Shown: one piece after another, positions 1-8,203 of the stretch
Position numbering within the stretch: the first letter of the stretch is position 1
How the letters are laid out: the number at the start of each line of letters is the position of its first letter
DNA from: Alysiella crassa DSM 2578
Lineage (GTDB): Bacteria > Pseudomonadota > Gammaproteobacteria > Burkholderiales > Neisseriaceae
DNA length: 64,000 bases
Assembly (NCBI RefSeq): GCF_000745955.1
Contig: NZ_KN050786.1
Span: 73,266 to 137,265 of the forward strand
Reading direction: 5' to 3'
Program-made: the position numbers and the translations under genes
The notes under the pieces: model-generated
What the model was told of the DNA's origin: nothing
What the model saw: only the letters and a program-made list of their open reading frames with translations
Database searches by the model: none

Positions 1-2246
1 GAATTGTTCAGGCTGCCTGCAAACGGATTATCCGTAACTGATTGAATTTTATCGTTTACTTGTTTGCTGGTTTCGCGTACTTTTTCCGTAGCCGATGGCA
101 CAGACGGTTTCGCGGGTTTCACCACAGGTTTCGCCTGATTGGGTTGAGCAGATGACGGCTTTTTCGCTTTCTCTTTAGGTGGTGCAACCGTATCCGCCGA
201 TTTATCGCGGAAGGTAACAAATTTAATGGGGTCTACCGCCATCTCGTTTGGCGGCGCAACTTGTGTTTTGGGCGATTCAGTCGCCATCACATCATCAAAA
301 CTCAAAGTGTCCACCGATGGCGGCATAGGCACATATTCCTGATTCAGGCTGCCTGCAAGCGGATTGCTCGGGCGATTGTCCATCACATCATCATAAGTCA
401 GCACCTTATCGGGCATGGCTTGCGCCGCCGACATCGTAGGACGTGTGTCCACAGTCGGCTCGGGCAATGCCGCGTTCAATTCCGCTTCGTAACGCGCTGA
501 TGTATCATCACTATTTGGCTGCACCACAGGCATGGCGATATTCAAAGGCGCACGCATATCTGATGTGCCATTTGCTGCCCATTTCGGTGTGGCAGCCTGC
601 GTTTTGTGTTTATTTTTTTGCGATTTTTTCGCTGCCGCCACTTTGGATTTGGCGGCGGCTTTGCTGCTTGGCACATAGGGTTGATTGCTGTCCACCAAAG
701 TTTGGCTGTCCACAATCACAGGATAATCCGCCGCCGTACCCGTGTTCACTTCAGGATTCACCGTTGGAGTGGTTTCATTGGCTGAACGCGTTTCGCCTTG
801 ATATTCAGGCATCATTTTGTCCAGTTTTTGCAGTTTTTCTTTGGTTTTGTCTTTCAAATAATTCAACTGGTCGCCCAAATGCGCCACTTCCGCGTCAATT
901 GCATCAAAATCAATTTTATCAAAGCGTTCCTGCAAATTTTTCGGCAAAAATTCATCGGGCAAATGCTCGCGGAAACTGCGGCGAACTTTGCGCTCGGGCG
1001 AGCTGCGGTCTTCCACCAGCCCCGCAAACCGCGCCAACGCCGATTGCGAAGCCAAATATTCCAAAGCCGCATCACGGAAATCATTTTGCGAAGCCACCAC
1101 TTCAGACTCAATATTCCACAAATCCGAATACGCGTCCAACACATCAATCAGCGTGCGCCGTGCGATTTTAAATTGCAATTCATAGGCTTTGATGACTTTT
1201 TTCTGTGCCGCAATTTGTTGTTGTGCAATATTAAAGCGATTCAAACTTTGGCGCATATCCACTTCGGAGCTGCGGCTGCGTTCTGCCACATCGCGCAAAA
1301 TTTGGTCGGATTTGGCTTCTGCCGCCACCAAAGTTTGCGCACTTTTTTCCACTTGATAATTTGCCGTGGGGCTGAAAAAATCCCAGTTAAAATTCACATA
1401 AATTTCTTTATTATCACGCGAAGCAGACGCAATCAAATCAATAGATGGATAACGCGCTGATTTATTCACATCTAACTCTGCCAACACGCTTTCACGTTCC
1501 GCCTGTTGCGCTTGAAAGCTGGGTTGTTGCCCCAAATCCGTCGCCTGATAGCGTTTGACAATGGAAGACGCGTTTTCGCCCGCAAATGGGTCGGTCAAAG
1601 TAGCAGGATTCAAGCGGCTTTGCGTGTATTTCCCCAAGCGACTCAAAGACAATTCCATAGAACGCGTTTGGTCTGCCAAATATGCATGCACACGCAAACG
1701 CCGCGCCATCGCTTGGTCTAGCTCGGATTGGCGACCTTTGTCGTAGTGCGCGATGATTTGCAAATCTTTGATGATTTGGTCGTGGCGTTGCAAATTGCTT
1801 TGCGCGGCGACAATATTTTCTTTGGCGCGCAGAGCAGATAAATAAAGCTGGCTAATGGTTTGCCCGACTGTTTCTTGGGTTTCATAATATTTATGATGGA
1901 AATAGTCGTGTTTATGCTCGCTATAACGCACGCGCGCGTCCACGCCGCCGAAAGAATACAGGTTTAATCTTCCCTGCAAACCGGGGTTGAAACTGGAGCG
2001 ATTGCTGCTTTCATAGCGATGTTTTTGTGCCAATACTTGCGCCGCCGTCAGCGAAAAAGTTGGCAAATGCCCCGATTTGGCAATTTTAATATCGGTCTGA
2101 GCAGCATCTTTATTGGCGCGCGCTTCCAGCAATTCGGGGTCATTGCTAAAGCTTTGGCGCAACACTTCTTGCAGCGTTGCCGCTTGAGCAGACTGGCTGA
2201 AAATCAGCGCACACGCCGCCGCGATACGGGTTACAGGTTTCAACAT
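1..2246 (-). CDS. TolC/AggA-family outer membrane efflux protein, C-terminally extended, partial
   Basis: Outer-membrane channel component, most like the TolC/AggA/LapE proteins that work with type I secretion of large adhesins. The reading frame is open from the ATG at 2246 to the window edge (about 748 codons, no stop seen), so the 3' end is missing. A signal peptide is clear (MLKPVTRIAAACALIFSQS, cleavage near AQA-A). Residues about 25-430 carry the repeated helical outer-membrane-factor fold (for example LSALRAKENIVAAQSNL and the second half around LIDVLDAYSDLWN). Residues from about 430 onward are unlike a normal family member (about 450 residues): a charged helical stretch, then a Pro/Ala/Lys-rich low-complexity region with repeated DDVM and AGSLN motifs. 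AGSLN is encoded by the DUS core GGCAGCCTGAA. It lies on the same strand as the type I operon at 5-10 kb, separated by ttcA and a flavoprotein gene. Function of the extension is unknown. Confidence 0.8.
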   Translation of the reverse strand, partial: MLKPVTRIAAACALIFSQSAQAATLQEVLRQSFSNDPELLEARANKDAAQTDIKIAKSGHLPTFSLTAAQVLAQKHRYESSNRSSFNPGLQGRLNLYSFGGVDARVRYSEHKHDYFHHKYYETQETVGQTISQLYLSALRAKENIVAAQSNLQRHDQIIKDLQIIAHYDKGRQSELDQAMARRLRVHAYLADQTRSMELSLSRLGKYTQSRLNPATLTDPFAGENASSIVKRYQATDLGQQPSFQAQQAERESVLAELDVNKSARYPSIDLIASASRDNKEIYVNFNWDFFSPTANYQVEKSAQTLVAAEAKSDQILRDVAERSRSSEVDMRQSLNRFNIAQQQIAAQKKVIKAYELQFKIARRTLIDVLDAYSDLWNIESEVVASQNDFRDAALEYLASQSALARFAGLVEDRSSPERKVRRSFREHLPDEFLPKNLQERFDKIDFDAIDAEVAHLGDQLNYLKDKTKEKLQKLDKMMPEYQGETRSANETTPTVNPEVNTGTAADYPVIVDSQTLVDSNQPYVPSSKAAAKSKVAAAKKSQKNKHKTQAATPKWAANGTSDMRAPLNIAMPVVQPNSDDTSARYEAELNAALPEPTVDTRPTMSAAQAMPDKVLTYDDVMDNRPSNPLAGSLNQEYVPMPPSVDTLSFDDVMATESPKTQVAPPNEMAVDPIKFVTFRDKSADTVAPPKEKAKKPSSAQPNQAKPVVKPAKPSVPSATEKVRETSKQVNDKIQSVTDNPFAGSLNN

Positions 2247-2403
2247 AATAATTAGGGCAAACAATTTGTTTTAAAAAAATGGCGATTATTTTAACGCAAT
2301 ATGATGATGTTTTGGAAATTTCAGGCAGCCTGAAAACGAATAAAAATATAAAAACACCTGTTTTGCATGAAAAACAGGTGTTTTTTTACATTTCAAACAG
2401 TTT

Positions 2404-2655
2404 TTCAGTACACGATAATGTTTAATCATGAATCATGTAGGGTGCGCCGTGCGCACCAAATGGTTTGAATCATTGAAATATTATAGTGGATTCAATTTAA
2501 ATCAGGACAAGGCGACAGCGACCGCCGTGTACACATAGTACATAAGGGAGCTGGCAACGCTGTACTGGTTTAAATTGAATTCACTATAAATATTCAATAT
2601 TGTGGTGTGCTTGGTGCGCATGGCACAGCCTACGATGATTGTTGCCGTGTACAAA
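2404..2655. repeat. Inverted-repeat element next to a DUS, carrying a nested Correia-like element
   Basis: The stretch 2247-2669 has no gene. Its ends, TTCAGTACACGATAA at 2404 and the inverted TTGCCGTGTACAA near 2641-2654, match the termini of the small elements at 16.5, 42.0 and 44.2 kb. The right end abuts the DUS core AGGCAGCCT (2656-2664); the left flank has no matching duplication. Inside is a GTAGGGTGCG-type hairpin arm at about 2437 whose partner arm (ending CCTAC) lies near 2634, split by the 107-bp Correia-like element. Confidence 0.5.
2482..2588. mobile_element. Correia-like (CREE-type) MITE, copy 1
   Basis: A 107-bp palindromic element beginning TATAGTGGATTCAATTTAAA and ending in the complementary arm (ATTCACTATA). 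The interior ACAAGGCGACA ... GGCAACGCTGTACTGG is the recognisable core of neisserial Correia elements. The ends fit a TA target duplication. It sits within the hairpin of a larger intergenic repeat. A second element of exactly the same length lies at 39228-39334 with different arms. Confidence 0.8.
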
Positions 2656-2669
2656 AGGCAGCCTGAAAA

Positions 2670-3620
2670 TCAGCCACCACAACTGATTTTCGGTTTGCTG
2701 GCTAAAATATTAATCACTTTGCGCTCGGGCGGATTTTCAGGCTGCCTGATTTCATCATCGTCCAATTCAGGCGTGTAGGACACCGTTTCGCCGTCAAACG
2801 CCAAATCGCCGCCGTGTTTCAAATCCTGACCACGCTGCAATCCTGCAAAATCAAACAATTCAATATCTGCCAAATGCGATGGCACCACATTTTGCAAAGC
2901 CGAAAACATGCTCTCAATCCGACCTGGAAAACGCTTGTCCCAATCATTCAACATGTCTTTAATCACTTGGCGTTGCAAATTCGGCTGTGAGCCACACAAA
3001 TTACACGGAATAATCGGAAACTGTTTCAATTCCGCGTATTTAATCAAATCTTTTTCTTTCACATACGCCAAAGGGCGAATCACAATGTGTTCGCCATTAT
3101 CGGAAACCAGCTTCGGCGGCATGGCTTTCAATTTACCGCCGTAAAACATATTCAAAAACAAAGTCCCCAAAATATCATCACGATGATGACCCAACGCAAT
3201 TTTGGTGCAACCCAACTCTTTTGCCGTGCGATACAAAATACCACGCCGCAAACGGCTGCACAGCGAACAAGTCGTTTTGCCTTCCGCCAACACGCGTTTG
3301 ACGGTGGAATAGGTGTCTTCTTCCACAATTTTGTACGGCACGCCAATGCTGTCTAAATATTCGGGCAACACGTGTTCGGGGAAATTCGGTTGTTTTTGGT
3401 CAAGATTGACCGCCACCAATTCAAATTCAATTGGCGCAGACGCTTGCAATTGACACAAAATATCCAGCAAAGCATAACTGTCTTTGCCGCCCGACAAGCA
3501 GACCATGATTTTGTCGCCGTTTTCAATCATATTGAAATCATTAATCGCATCGCCGACCGCGTGGCGCAAACGTTTATTTAATTTATTGTTTTCTAATTCA
3601 GTTTTGGATTTTTTAGACAT
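2670..3620 (-). CDS. ttcA: tRNA 2-thiocytidine(32) synthetase TtcA
   Basis: Cytoplasmic ATP-dependent enzyme that thiolates cytidine 32 of certain tRNAs using an iron-sulfur cluster. The N-terminal PP-loop SGGKDS is at residues 43-48. Two CxxC motifs, in TTCSLCSR and IPCNLCGSQ, supply the cluster and sulfur-transfer cysteines. Sequence is very close to neisserial TtcA (for example [16 protein letters not shown]). I start at the [10 protein letters not shown] methionine (3620), where the family normally begins; an in-frame ATG at 3665 would add 15 unlikely residues. The C-terminus has a non-family tail of about 30 residues including IRQPENPPE, which is encoded across an internal DUS, and ends in SCGG. 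Followed on its 5' side by a DUS-pair hairpin that separates it from the flavoprotein gene. Confidence 0.95.
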   Translation of the reverse strand: MSKKSKTELENNKLNKRLRHAVGDAINDFNMIENGDKIMVCLSGGKDSYALLDILCQLQASAPIEFELVAVNLDQKQPNFPEHVLPEYLDSIGVPYKIVEEDTYSTVKRVLAEGKTTCSLCSRLRRGILYRTAKELGCTKIALGHHRDDILGTLFLNMFYGGKLKAMPPKLVSDNGEHIVIRPLAYVKEKDLIKYAELKQFPIIPCNLCGSQPNLQRQVIKDMLNDWDKRFPGRIESMFSALQNVVPSHLADIELFDFAGLQRGQDLKHGGDLAFDGETVSYTPELDDDEIRQPENPPERKVINILASKPKISCGG

Positions 3621-3670
3621 GATAATGGGGGCAAAATAAAAATAATGTGAACGCGAATTATACAAGAAAA

Positions 3671-3700
3671 GGCAGCCTGAAAACCGATTTTCAGGCTGCC
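3671..3700. terminator. Inverted DUS-pair hairpin between the flavoprotein gene and ttcA
   Basis: Perfect 13-bp stem GGCAGCCTGAAAA / TTTTCAGGCTGCC with a CCGA loop. Two DUS in inverted orientation act as the stem, a common terminator form in Neisseriaceae. It lies just downstream of the minus-strand gene 3714-4880. Confidence 0.75.
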
Positions 3701-3713
3701 CATATTATTTATC

Positions 3714-4880
3714 TTACTTCGCCAACGCCAAATTACCCGTTAGCAAATATTCCACCGTTTCGCGCACCGATTTAATTGCCGTGCCAAAGGGAAGCGGGTC
3801 TTTACCACGGAAAAACAAACCCTTATCCACCTCACCACGAAACGCTTCCGCCAATTTCAAATCAATGCAAAACTGCCCCGCATTGGGCAAACCATCGCGC
3901 AAACCGCAAGTGGTCAAACAATTAATGCCTTGTGTGCAACGGCGCGGGTCGGCTTTCGCATTGGCTTGCAATTTGTCTTCGCGCTTGATGTAGCTGGACA
4001 AAAACCGTGTGGACACGCCACGCGCAGGCAAGCCCGCCACCGACATAAATTCCACCACTTGTTCGCGTTCCGCGCCAGCCAACGTGTTTTTGAAATTGAT
4101 GTGTGCATCACCTTCTTTGGTAACGGCAAACGCTGTGCCAACTTGCACCGCATTTGCCCCCCATTCACGCAAAGCCGTTGAAACTTTTTGGAAATTCGCC
4201 ATGCCGCCCGCCAAAATCAGGGAGATTTTTTCGCGTTCCAAATCCAATTGTTTAAATAATTCAAAGGTTTCTTCTAAAACGCGTTTGAAATCAAATTTTT
4301 CATCGTTCACGCCTGCTACGGTTGCCGCGCCCAAATGTCCTGCGGCGTGGGCGGGGTGTTCAATCACGATGGCATCGGGCAACACGCCTTTTTTCATCCA
4401 GCGTTTCAATACGATACCAATACCGCGCGATTCCGACAAAATCGGAAACAACGCCACATTTTTGCGGTGTTCGCCCACCAATTCAGGCAAATCCAAAGGC
4501 AAGCCTGCGCCCATCACAATCGCGTCCGCGCCCGATTCACAGGCTTGGCGCACGAGTGCGGCGTGGTCTTTCACGGCTTTCATCACGTTTACGGCAATCA
4601 TGCCGCGCCCTTCGCTTTTTTCTTTGGCAGCCTGAATTTCGCGGTCAAGCGCGATTAAATTCAGGCGCGTGTATTTTTCTTCGGTGGGATTGATTTTGCT
4701 TTCAGCCAGCAAATCTTCGTGCAAATGGCGCAAATCCACGCTGGCAATCGTGCCAATGCCGTTTTCACGCGCCACCGCGCTGGACAAACTGGACGCAGAA
4801 ATGCCCACGCCCATGCCGCCTTGCACCACAGGAATCAGCTCTTTGCCGCGAATAATTAAGGGGTTGAATGGATTATTCAT
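3714..4880 (-). CDS. Nitronate monooxygenase-like flavin oxidoreductase
   Basis: Member of the 2-nitropropane dioxygenase / nitronate monooxygenase family: FMN-dependent TIM-barrel enzymes that oxidise alkyl nitronates; many bacterial members have unknown physiological substrates. Visible family features are VQGGMGVGIS near the N-terminus, the HPAHAAGHLG segment with the family histidine, and LAGGMANF in the phosphate-binding region. A cysteine-bearing region (RRCTQGINCLTTCGLRD) near the C-terminus is noteworthy. Start chosen at 4880 because GGAG lies 7 bases upstream; an in-frame ATG four codons earlier overlaps that ribosome-binding site. Soluble, 388 residues. The same strand carries ttcA downstream, separated by a DUS hairpin, so the two are probably separate units. 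Confidence 0.85.
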   Translation of the reverse strand: MNNPFNPLIIRGKELIPVVQGGMGVGISASSLSSAVARENGIGTIASVDLRHLHEDLLAESKINPTEEKYTRLNLIALDREIQAAKEKSEGRGMIAVNVMKAVKDHAALVRQACESGADAIVMGAGLPLDLPELVGEHRKNVALFPILSESRGIGIVLKRWMKKGVLPDAIVIEHPAHAAGHLGAATVAGVNDEKFDFKRVLEETFELFKQLDLEREKISLILAGGMANFQKVSTALREWGANAVQVGTAFAVTKEGDAHINFKNTLAGAEREQVVEFMSVAGLPARGVSTRFLSSYIKREDKLQANAKADPRRCTQGINCLTTCGLRDGLPNAGQFCIDLKLAEAFRGEVDKGLFFRGKDPLPFGTAIKSVRETVEYLLTGNLALAK

Positions 4881-4989
4881 TTTTTTCTCCATAAAGACTT
4901 TTGTGTGTGATTTAGGAATTATACTCTATGCTCTATTTTTTGTATCGCCTACTCTAAAAATAATTGTGTAAAAAATATTCAGGCAGCTT

Positions 4990-5066
4990 CACAGTACACA
5001 ACAATTTGTAGGTCGGGCATGAATGCCCGACCTACGGAAACCACACAAAAAATGCCGTGTATCGTA
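4990..5066. repeat. 77-bp inverted-repeat element flanked by DUS cores
   Basis: Termini CACAGTACACAACAATT and AATGCCGTGTATCGTA resemble the ends of the larger elements at 16.5 and 44.2 kb. Flanks are AGGCAGCTT (4981-4989) and AGGCAGCCT (5067-5075), an 8/9 match to each other and to the DUS core. The centre is a 28-bp palindrome with 13-bp arms reading GTAGGTCGGGCAT (5008-5035). Confidence 0.55.
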
Positions 5067-5135
5067 AGGCAGCCTGAAAAACACAAAGGGGCAGATAAAT
5101 TTATCTGCCCCACCTATATTTTCAGGCTGCCTGAA

Positions 5136-6524
5136 TCACACACGTTTACGTTTATATTTTCTTTTCGGTTGCATATTTTGATAGTGTTTAACAGGAAATG
5201 CCGAAGTGGGCTGCACCACCTGACCACGCGTTGCCAACCACGCCGTTTCCATGTCCATGCCACTTTCCTTGATTAAAGTCAGAAAAGATTGCAAATAACG
5301 GTAACGCGCTTCCGCCAATTTCTGTTCTGAATCCGCCACTTCCTGCTGCGCTTTCATCACTTCCAGAGTGCTGCGTACGCCAAAATCTTTGCCTGTGCGC
5401 GTGGATTTTAATTTCAAACGGTTGCTGTTTAACAAACGCTCTTGCGCCAATACTTGATAACGCAGGGCATTGTTTTCCGTAAATGCTTGTTTCACCGCTA
5501 ATTTCACTTTGCGTTCCACCGACAATAATTTGGATTCGGCTTCACCCGAACGCGCCGCCGCTTCACGTACTTTGCTGCGAATTTCGCCGCCCGTGTAAAG
5601 CGGCACGCTCACTTGCAACGAAGCCGACAAACCTTTGCCCGTGTACGCATAATCCTGCTGCGCTTGCGCTCCCTGATAGCGGCTGTGTTGATAGCCCACA
5701 CTTACGCTCACTTTGGGCAAACGGTTGGCGCGTGCCATGTTCACGCCCTCGTCTGCCATTTCTGCATTTAATTTAACATTTTGATACTCATGATTATTTT
5801 TCAATGCCAAATCTTGCCATTGCGCCAAACTGCGTTGTTTGACTTTGGGTTGAACGCGCTCAATTAAATGATTCATGGGTACAGCTTCAATTTTTTCCAC
5901 GTCCAAACCTGTGTAATTGCTTAATTGATTTTCGGCAATTTGTTTACGCGTAATCGCTTCAATTTCTTTGGCAACCGCATTGTCATAACCTGCTTGTGCT
6001 TCGTGAATGTCCACCGCCGTGGCTGCACCGCGCTCATACATTTCGCTGGCTTGTTTCATTTGCTGGCGATAGGCTTGGCGTTCCGCTTCTACGGCGCGAA
6101 TGGTGTCTTTTGCCAGCAATACATTGAAATAACTTTCGCTGACTTTCAGCAAAGTATCGTCATGATTGTGGCGCAATTCGCTTTCGGCAGCCTGCGAGTT
6201 GAGTTTGCTTAAACGGTATTGCGCCCATTTACTGCCATCGTAAATCGTTTGATTTAATTGAATATTGGCATTGCGCGTGGTTCGGGTGGACGACAAAGAC
6301 GGCGGCTGATAAGTATAGCTGCCACTCAAGGAAACTTGTGGCAACAGTGCGGCTTTGGCTTGTTTTTCGCGTTCAATTTCGGCATCACGGTTAAATGTTG
6401 CGGCGCGATAATCTGCCGAATTGGTTCGTGCCGCGCGCCACGCTTGCGACAAATCAAAAGCCTGCGCCACAGGTGCGCTGCTTAATAATGCGCAGGTTAA
6501 AATTAAGAAAGATTTGTTTTTCAT
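5136..6524 (-). CDS. TolC-family outer membrane protein of a type I secretion system
   Basis: Outer-membrane exit duct. Signal peptide MKNKSFLILTCALLSSAPVAQA, then two tandem outer-membrane-factor halves. TolC hallmarks are visible: NANIQLNQTIYDGSKW in the first half and LSASLQVSVPLYTGGEIRSKV in the second, with long helical coiled-coil stretches between. At 462 residues it has normal TolC length, unlike the extended relative at 1-2246. It is the third gene of a minus-strand run: ABC exporter (8204-10345), adaptor (6692-8125), then this gene. That order is typical of a complete type I secretion operon. The 167-bp gap to the adaptor holds a DUS-flanked repeat. The likely substrates are the Ig-repeat protease and perhaps the giant Ig-repeat protein. 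Confidence 0.9.
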   Translation of the reverse strand: MKNKSFLILTCALLSSAPVAQAFDLSQAWRAARTNSADYRAATFNRDAEIEREKQAKAALLPQVSLSGSYTYQPPSLSSTRTTRNANIQLNQTIYDGSKWAQYRLSKLNSQAAESELRHNHDDTLLKVSESYFNVLLAKDTIRAVEAERQAYRQQMKQASEMYERGAATAVDIHEAQAGYDNAVAKEIEAITRKQIAENQLSNYTGLDVEKIEAVPMNHLIERVQPKVKQRSLAQWQDLALKNNHEYQNVKLNAEMADEGVNMARANRLPKVSVSVGYQHSRYQGAQAQQDYAYTGKGLSASLQVSVPLYTGGEIRSKVREAAARSGEAESKLLSVERKVKLAVKQAFTENNALRYQVLAQERLLNSNRLKLKSTRTGKDFGVRSTLEVMKAQQEVADSEQKLAEARYRYLQSFLTLIKESGMDMETAWLATRGQVVQPTSAFPVKHYQNMQPKRKYKRKRV

Positions 6525-6568
6525 GATGTTTTGGTATGGTTAAATTGAAAATGGGGTTCAGGCTGCCT

Positions 6569-6674
6569 TTGTAGTATACGTACAACAAAATTACCGAATG
6601 TTCAGTCATTTGAATGATTTGGTGCGTAGTACGCACCCTACATTTTTGTTTGATAAAAATGGTCATATACCCCA
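6569..6674. repeat. 106-bp DUS-flanked repeat with GGTGCGT hairpin
   Basis: Lies between AGGCTGCCT (6560-6568) and AGGCAGCCT (6675-6683), which differ only at the central base. It carries the GGTGCGTAGTACGCACC palindrome seen in the 2.4-, 18.3- and 44.2-kb elements. Terminal repeats are degraded compared with those copies. Confidence 0.45.
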
Positions 6675-6691
6675 AGGCAGCCTGCAAAGCT

Positions 6692-8125
6692 TTACCGCTC
6701 TTTAAAGCTCTCATCTACGGTGGTTTGCAATGGGCTTAATAAATAGTCAATCACAGGACGTTTGCCTGTTTTGATTTCCGCGCTCACATTCATGCCCGCC
6801 GTCAAATTCACCTGTTTGCCCTCAATGCTCAAAGTGCTTTTGTCCAGCGACACAATCGCGGTGTACACCAAACCCAAATCTTCGTGGCTAATCGCGTCAT
6901 GGCTGACGCTTTTGACTTTGCCCGTCAAATAACCGTAGCGCGTGTAGGGGAAACTTTCCACCTTAATCACTGCGTCTTGCCCTACTTCCACAAAACCAAT
7001 GTCTTTATTTAAAACAAGGGCTTCCACTTCCATTTTTTCATCATTTGGCACCACCACCATCACTTTTTGGGCAGCCTGAACCACGCCGCCAATGGTGTAA
7101 GTCGCCAATTCTTGCACCGTGCCATCAACAGGCGATTTGAGTGTCATCAAGGCTTGGCGTTGACGTGCTTTATCGGTTTGACCTGCATATTGTTCCATTT
7201 GCTCGGTGGCTTGGCGCAGCGCGTCCAAAGTATCGCGTTTTAAATTTTGCGTATTGAGTGTACGATTTTGTTGCGCCTGTGTGATGGCAGCCTGAATTTG
7301 TTGAATTTGGCTGCGCGTGCTGTCCAAATCATTTTGATTGGCAACCGATTTGCTGTGTTGTTCCAAATATGCGTGTTCCGAAATAAATTGGTCTTGGCGC
7401 AATTTGGCGTAGTCGGCGGTTTTGCGTCGTTCAATCACGCCCAGCGAAATCAGTTTTTGTTCTTGCGCTTGGGCGGCTTTCAATTCTGCCTGATGACCGC
7501 GTAACACGGATTGCAATTGCGCGTCTTGCGCTGCCCATGCTTGGTATTGGTTTTGGGCTAACACTTGCGCTTCTTGAAACGCCGTGTCGCCAATGCCCAA
7601 TTGTTTCGCTGCTTCCCTATTCAAATAGGGAACTTGTTGATTATCCAATGCTTTTAATACCGCTTCATAGCGCAATTTGGATAACTGGGCAGCCTGCAAA
7701 GCCTGTTGCGATTGCGTGAAATCGCTGTCCGAGCCAACGGCTTCCAGTTCCACCAACACTTCATCGGCTTTCACTTGCTGACCATCGCGCACATGCACGG
7801 CTTTCACCACCGCCGTTTCCAAAGGCTGAATGGTTTTGCTGCGGCTGCCTGTGGACGTTTTGCCCTGCGCGGTGGCGACAATGTCAATTTTGCCTACCAA
7901 CGACCAAATTAACGCCAATAGACTAAACAACATAATCAGCCGTGCCGTCCATTTGGGTGCGGCGGAAATGGGGGTATCGGTCAATTCCAAATGGGCAGGA
8001 AGAAAAGCAAGTTCTTCACCCTTGCGTTTGGGTGGGTCTAGCTGGTCGCGGATAGACCAAACGCTGCGCCATGCACTCGCATAGCGTGAAACAAAATCTT
8101 TAAATGCTTGAAAACGTAGGCTCAT
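6692..8125 (-). CDS. HlyD-family periplasmic adaptor of the type I secretion system
   Basis: Membrane fusion protein that links the inner-membrane ABC exporter to the TolC channel. 477 residues: short cytoplasmic N-terminus, one transmembrane helix (LIMLFSLLALIWSLVGKI, about 60-80), first lipoyl half (TIQPLETAVVKAVHVRDGQQVKADEVL), a Gln/Ala-rich helical hairpin (about 130-320), then the second lipoyl half and beta-barrel (LKSPVDGTVQELATYTIGG; VVVPNDEKMEVEALVLNKDIG). The C-terminal region with KQVNLTAGMNVSAEIKTG is typical of HlyD. It follows the ABC exporter gene by 78 bp and precedes the TolC gene, so one operon is likely. No unusual residues seen. Confidence 0.93.
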   Translation of the reverse strand: MSLRFQAFKDFVSRYASAWRSVWSIRDQLDPPKRKGEELAFLPAHLELTDTPISAAPKWTARLIMLFSLLALIWSLVGKIDIVATAQGKTSTGSRSKTIQPLETAVVKAVHVRDGQQVKADEVLVELEAVGSDSDFTQSQQALQAAQLSKLRYEAVLKALDNQQVPYLNREAAKQLGIGDTAFQEAQVLAQNQYQAWAAQDAQLQSVLRGHQAELKAAQAQEQKLISLGVIERRKTADYAKLRQDQFISEHAYLEQHSKSVANQNDLDSTRSQIQQIQAAITQAQQNRTLNTQNLKRDTLDALRQATEQMEQYAGQTDKARQRQALMTLKSPVDGTVQELATYTIGGVVQAAQKVMVVVPNDEKMEVEALVLNKDIGFVEVGQDAVIKVESFPYTRYGYLTGKVKSVSHDAISHEDLGLVYTAIVSLDKSTLSIEGKQVNLTAGMNVSAEIKTGKRPVIDYLLSPLQTTVDESFKER

Positions 8126-8203
8126 GATGATTTCTGTGGGTAAATTTAAAAATAAATAAAGTGGGAGGATTTTTCAGGCTGCCTGAAAGCCCATTCCAAC
8201 CGC

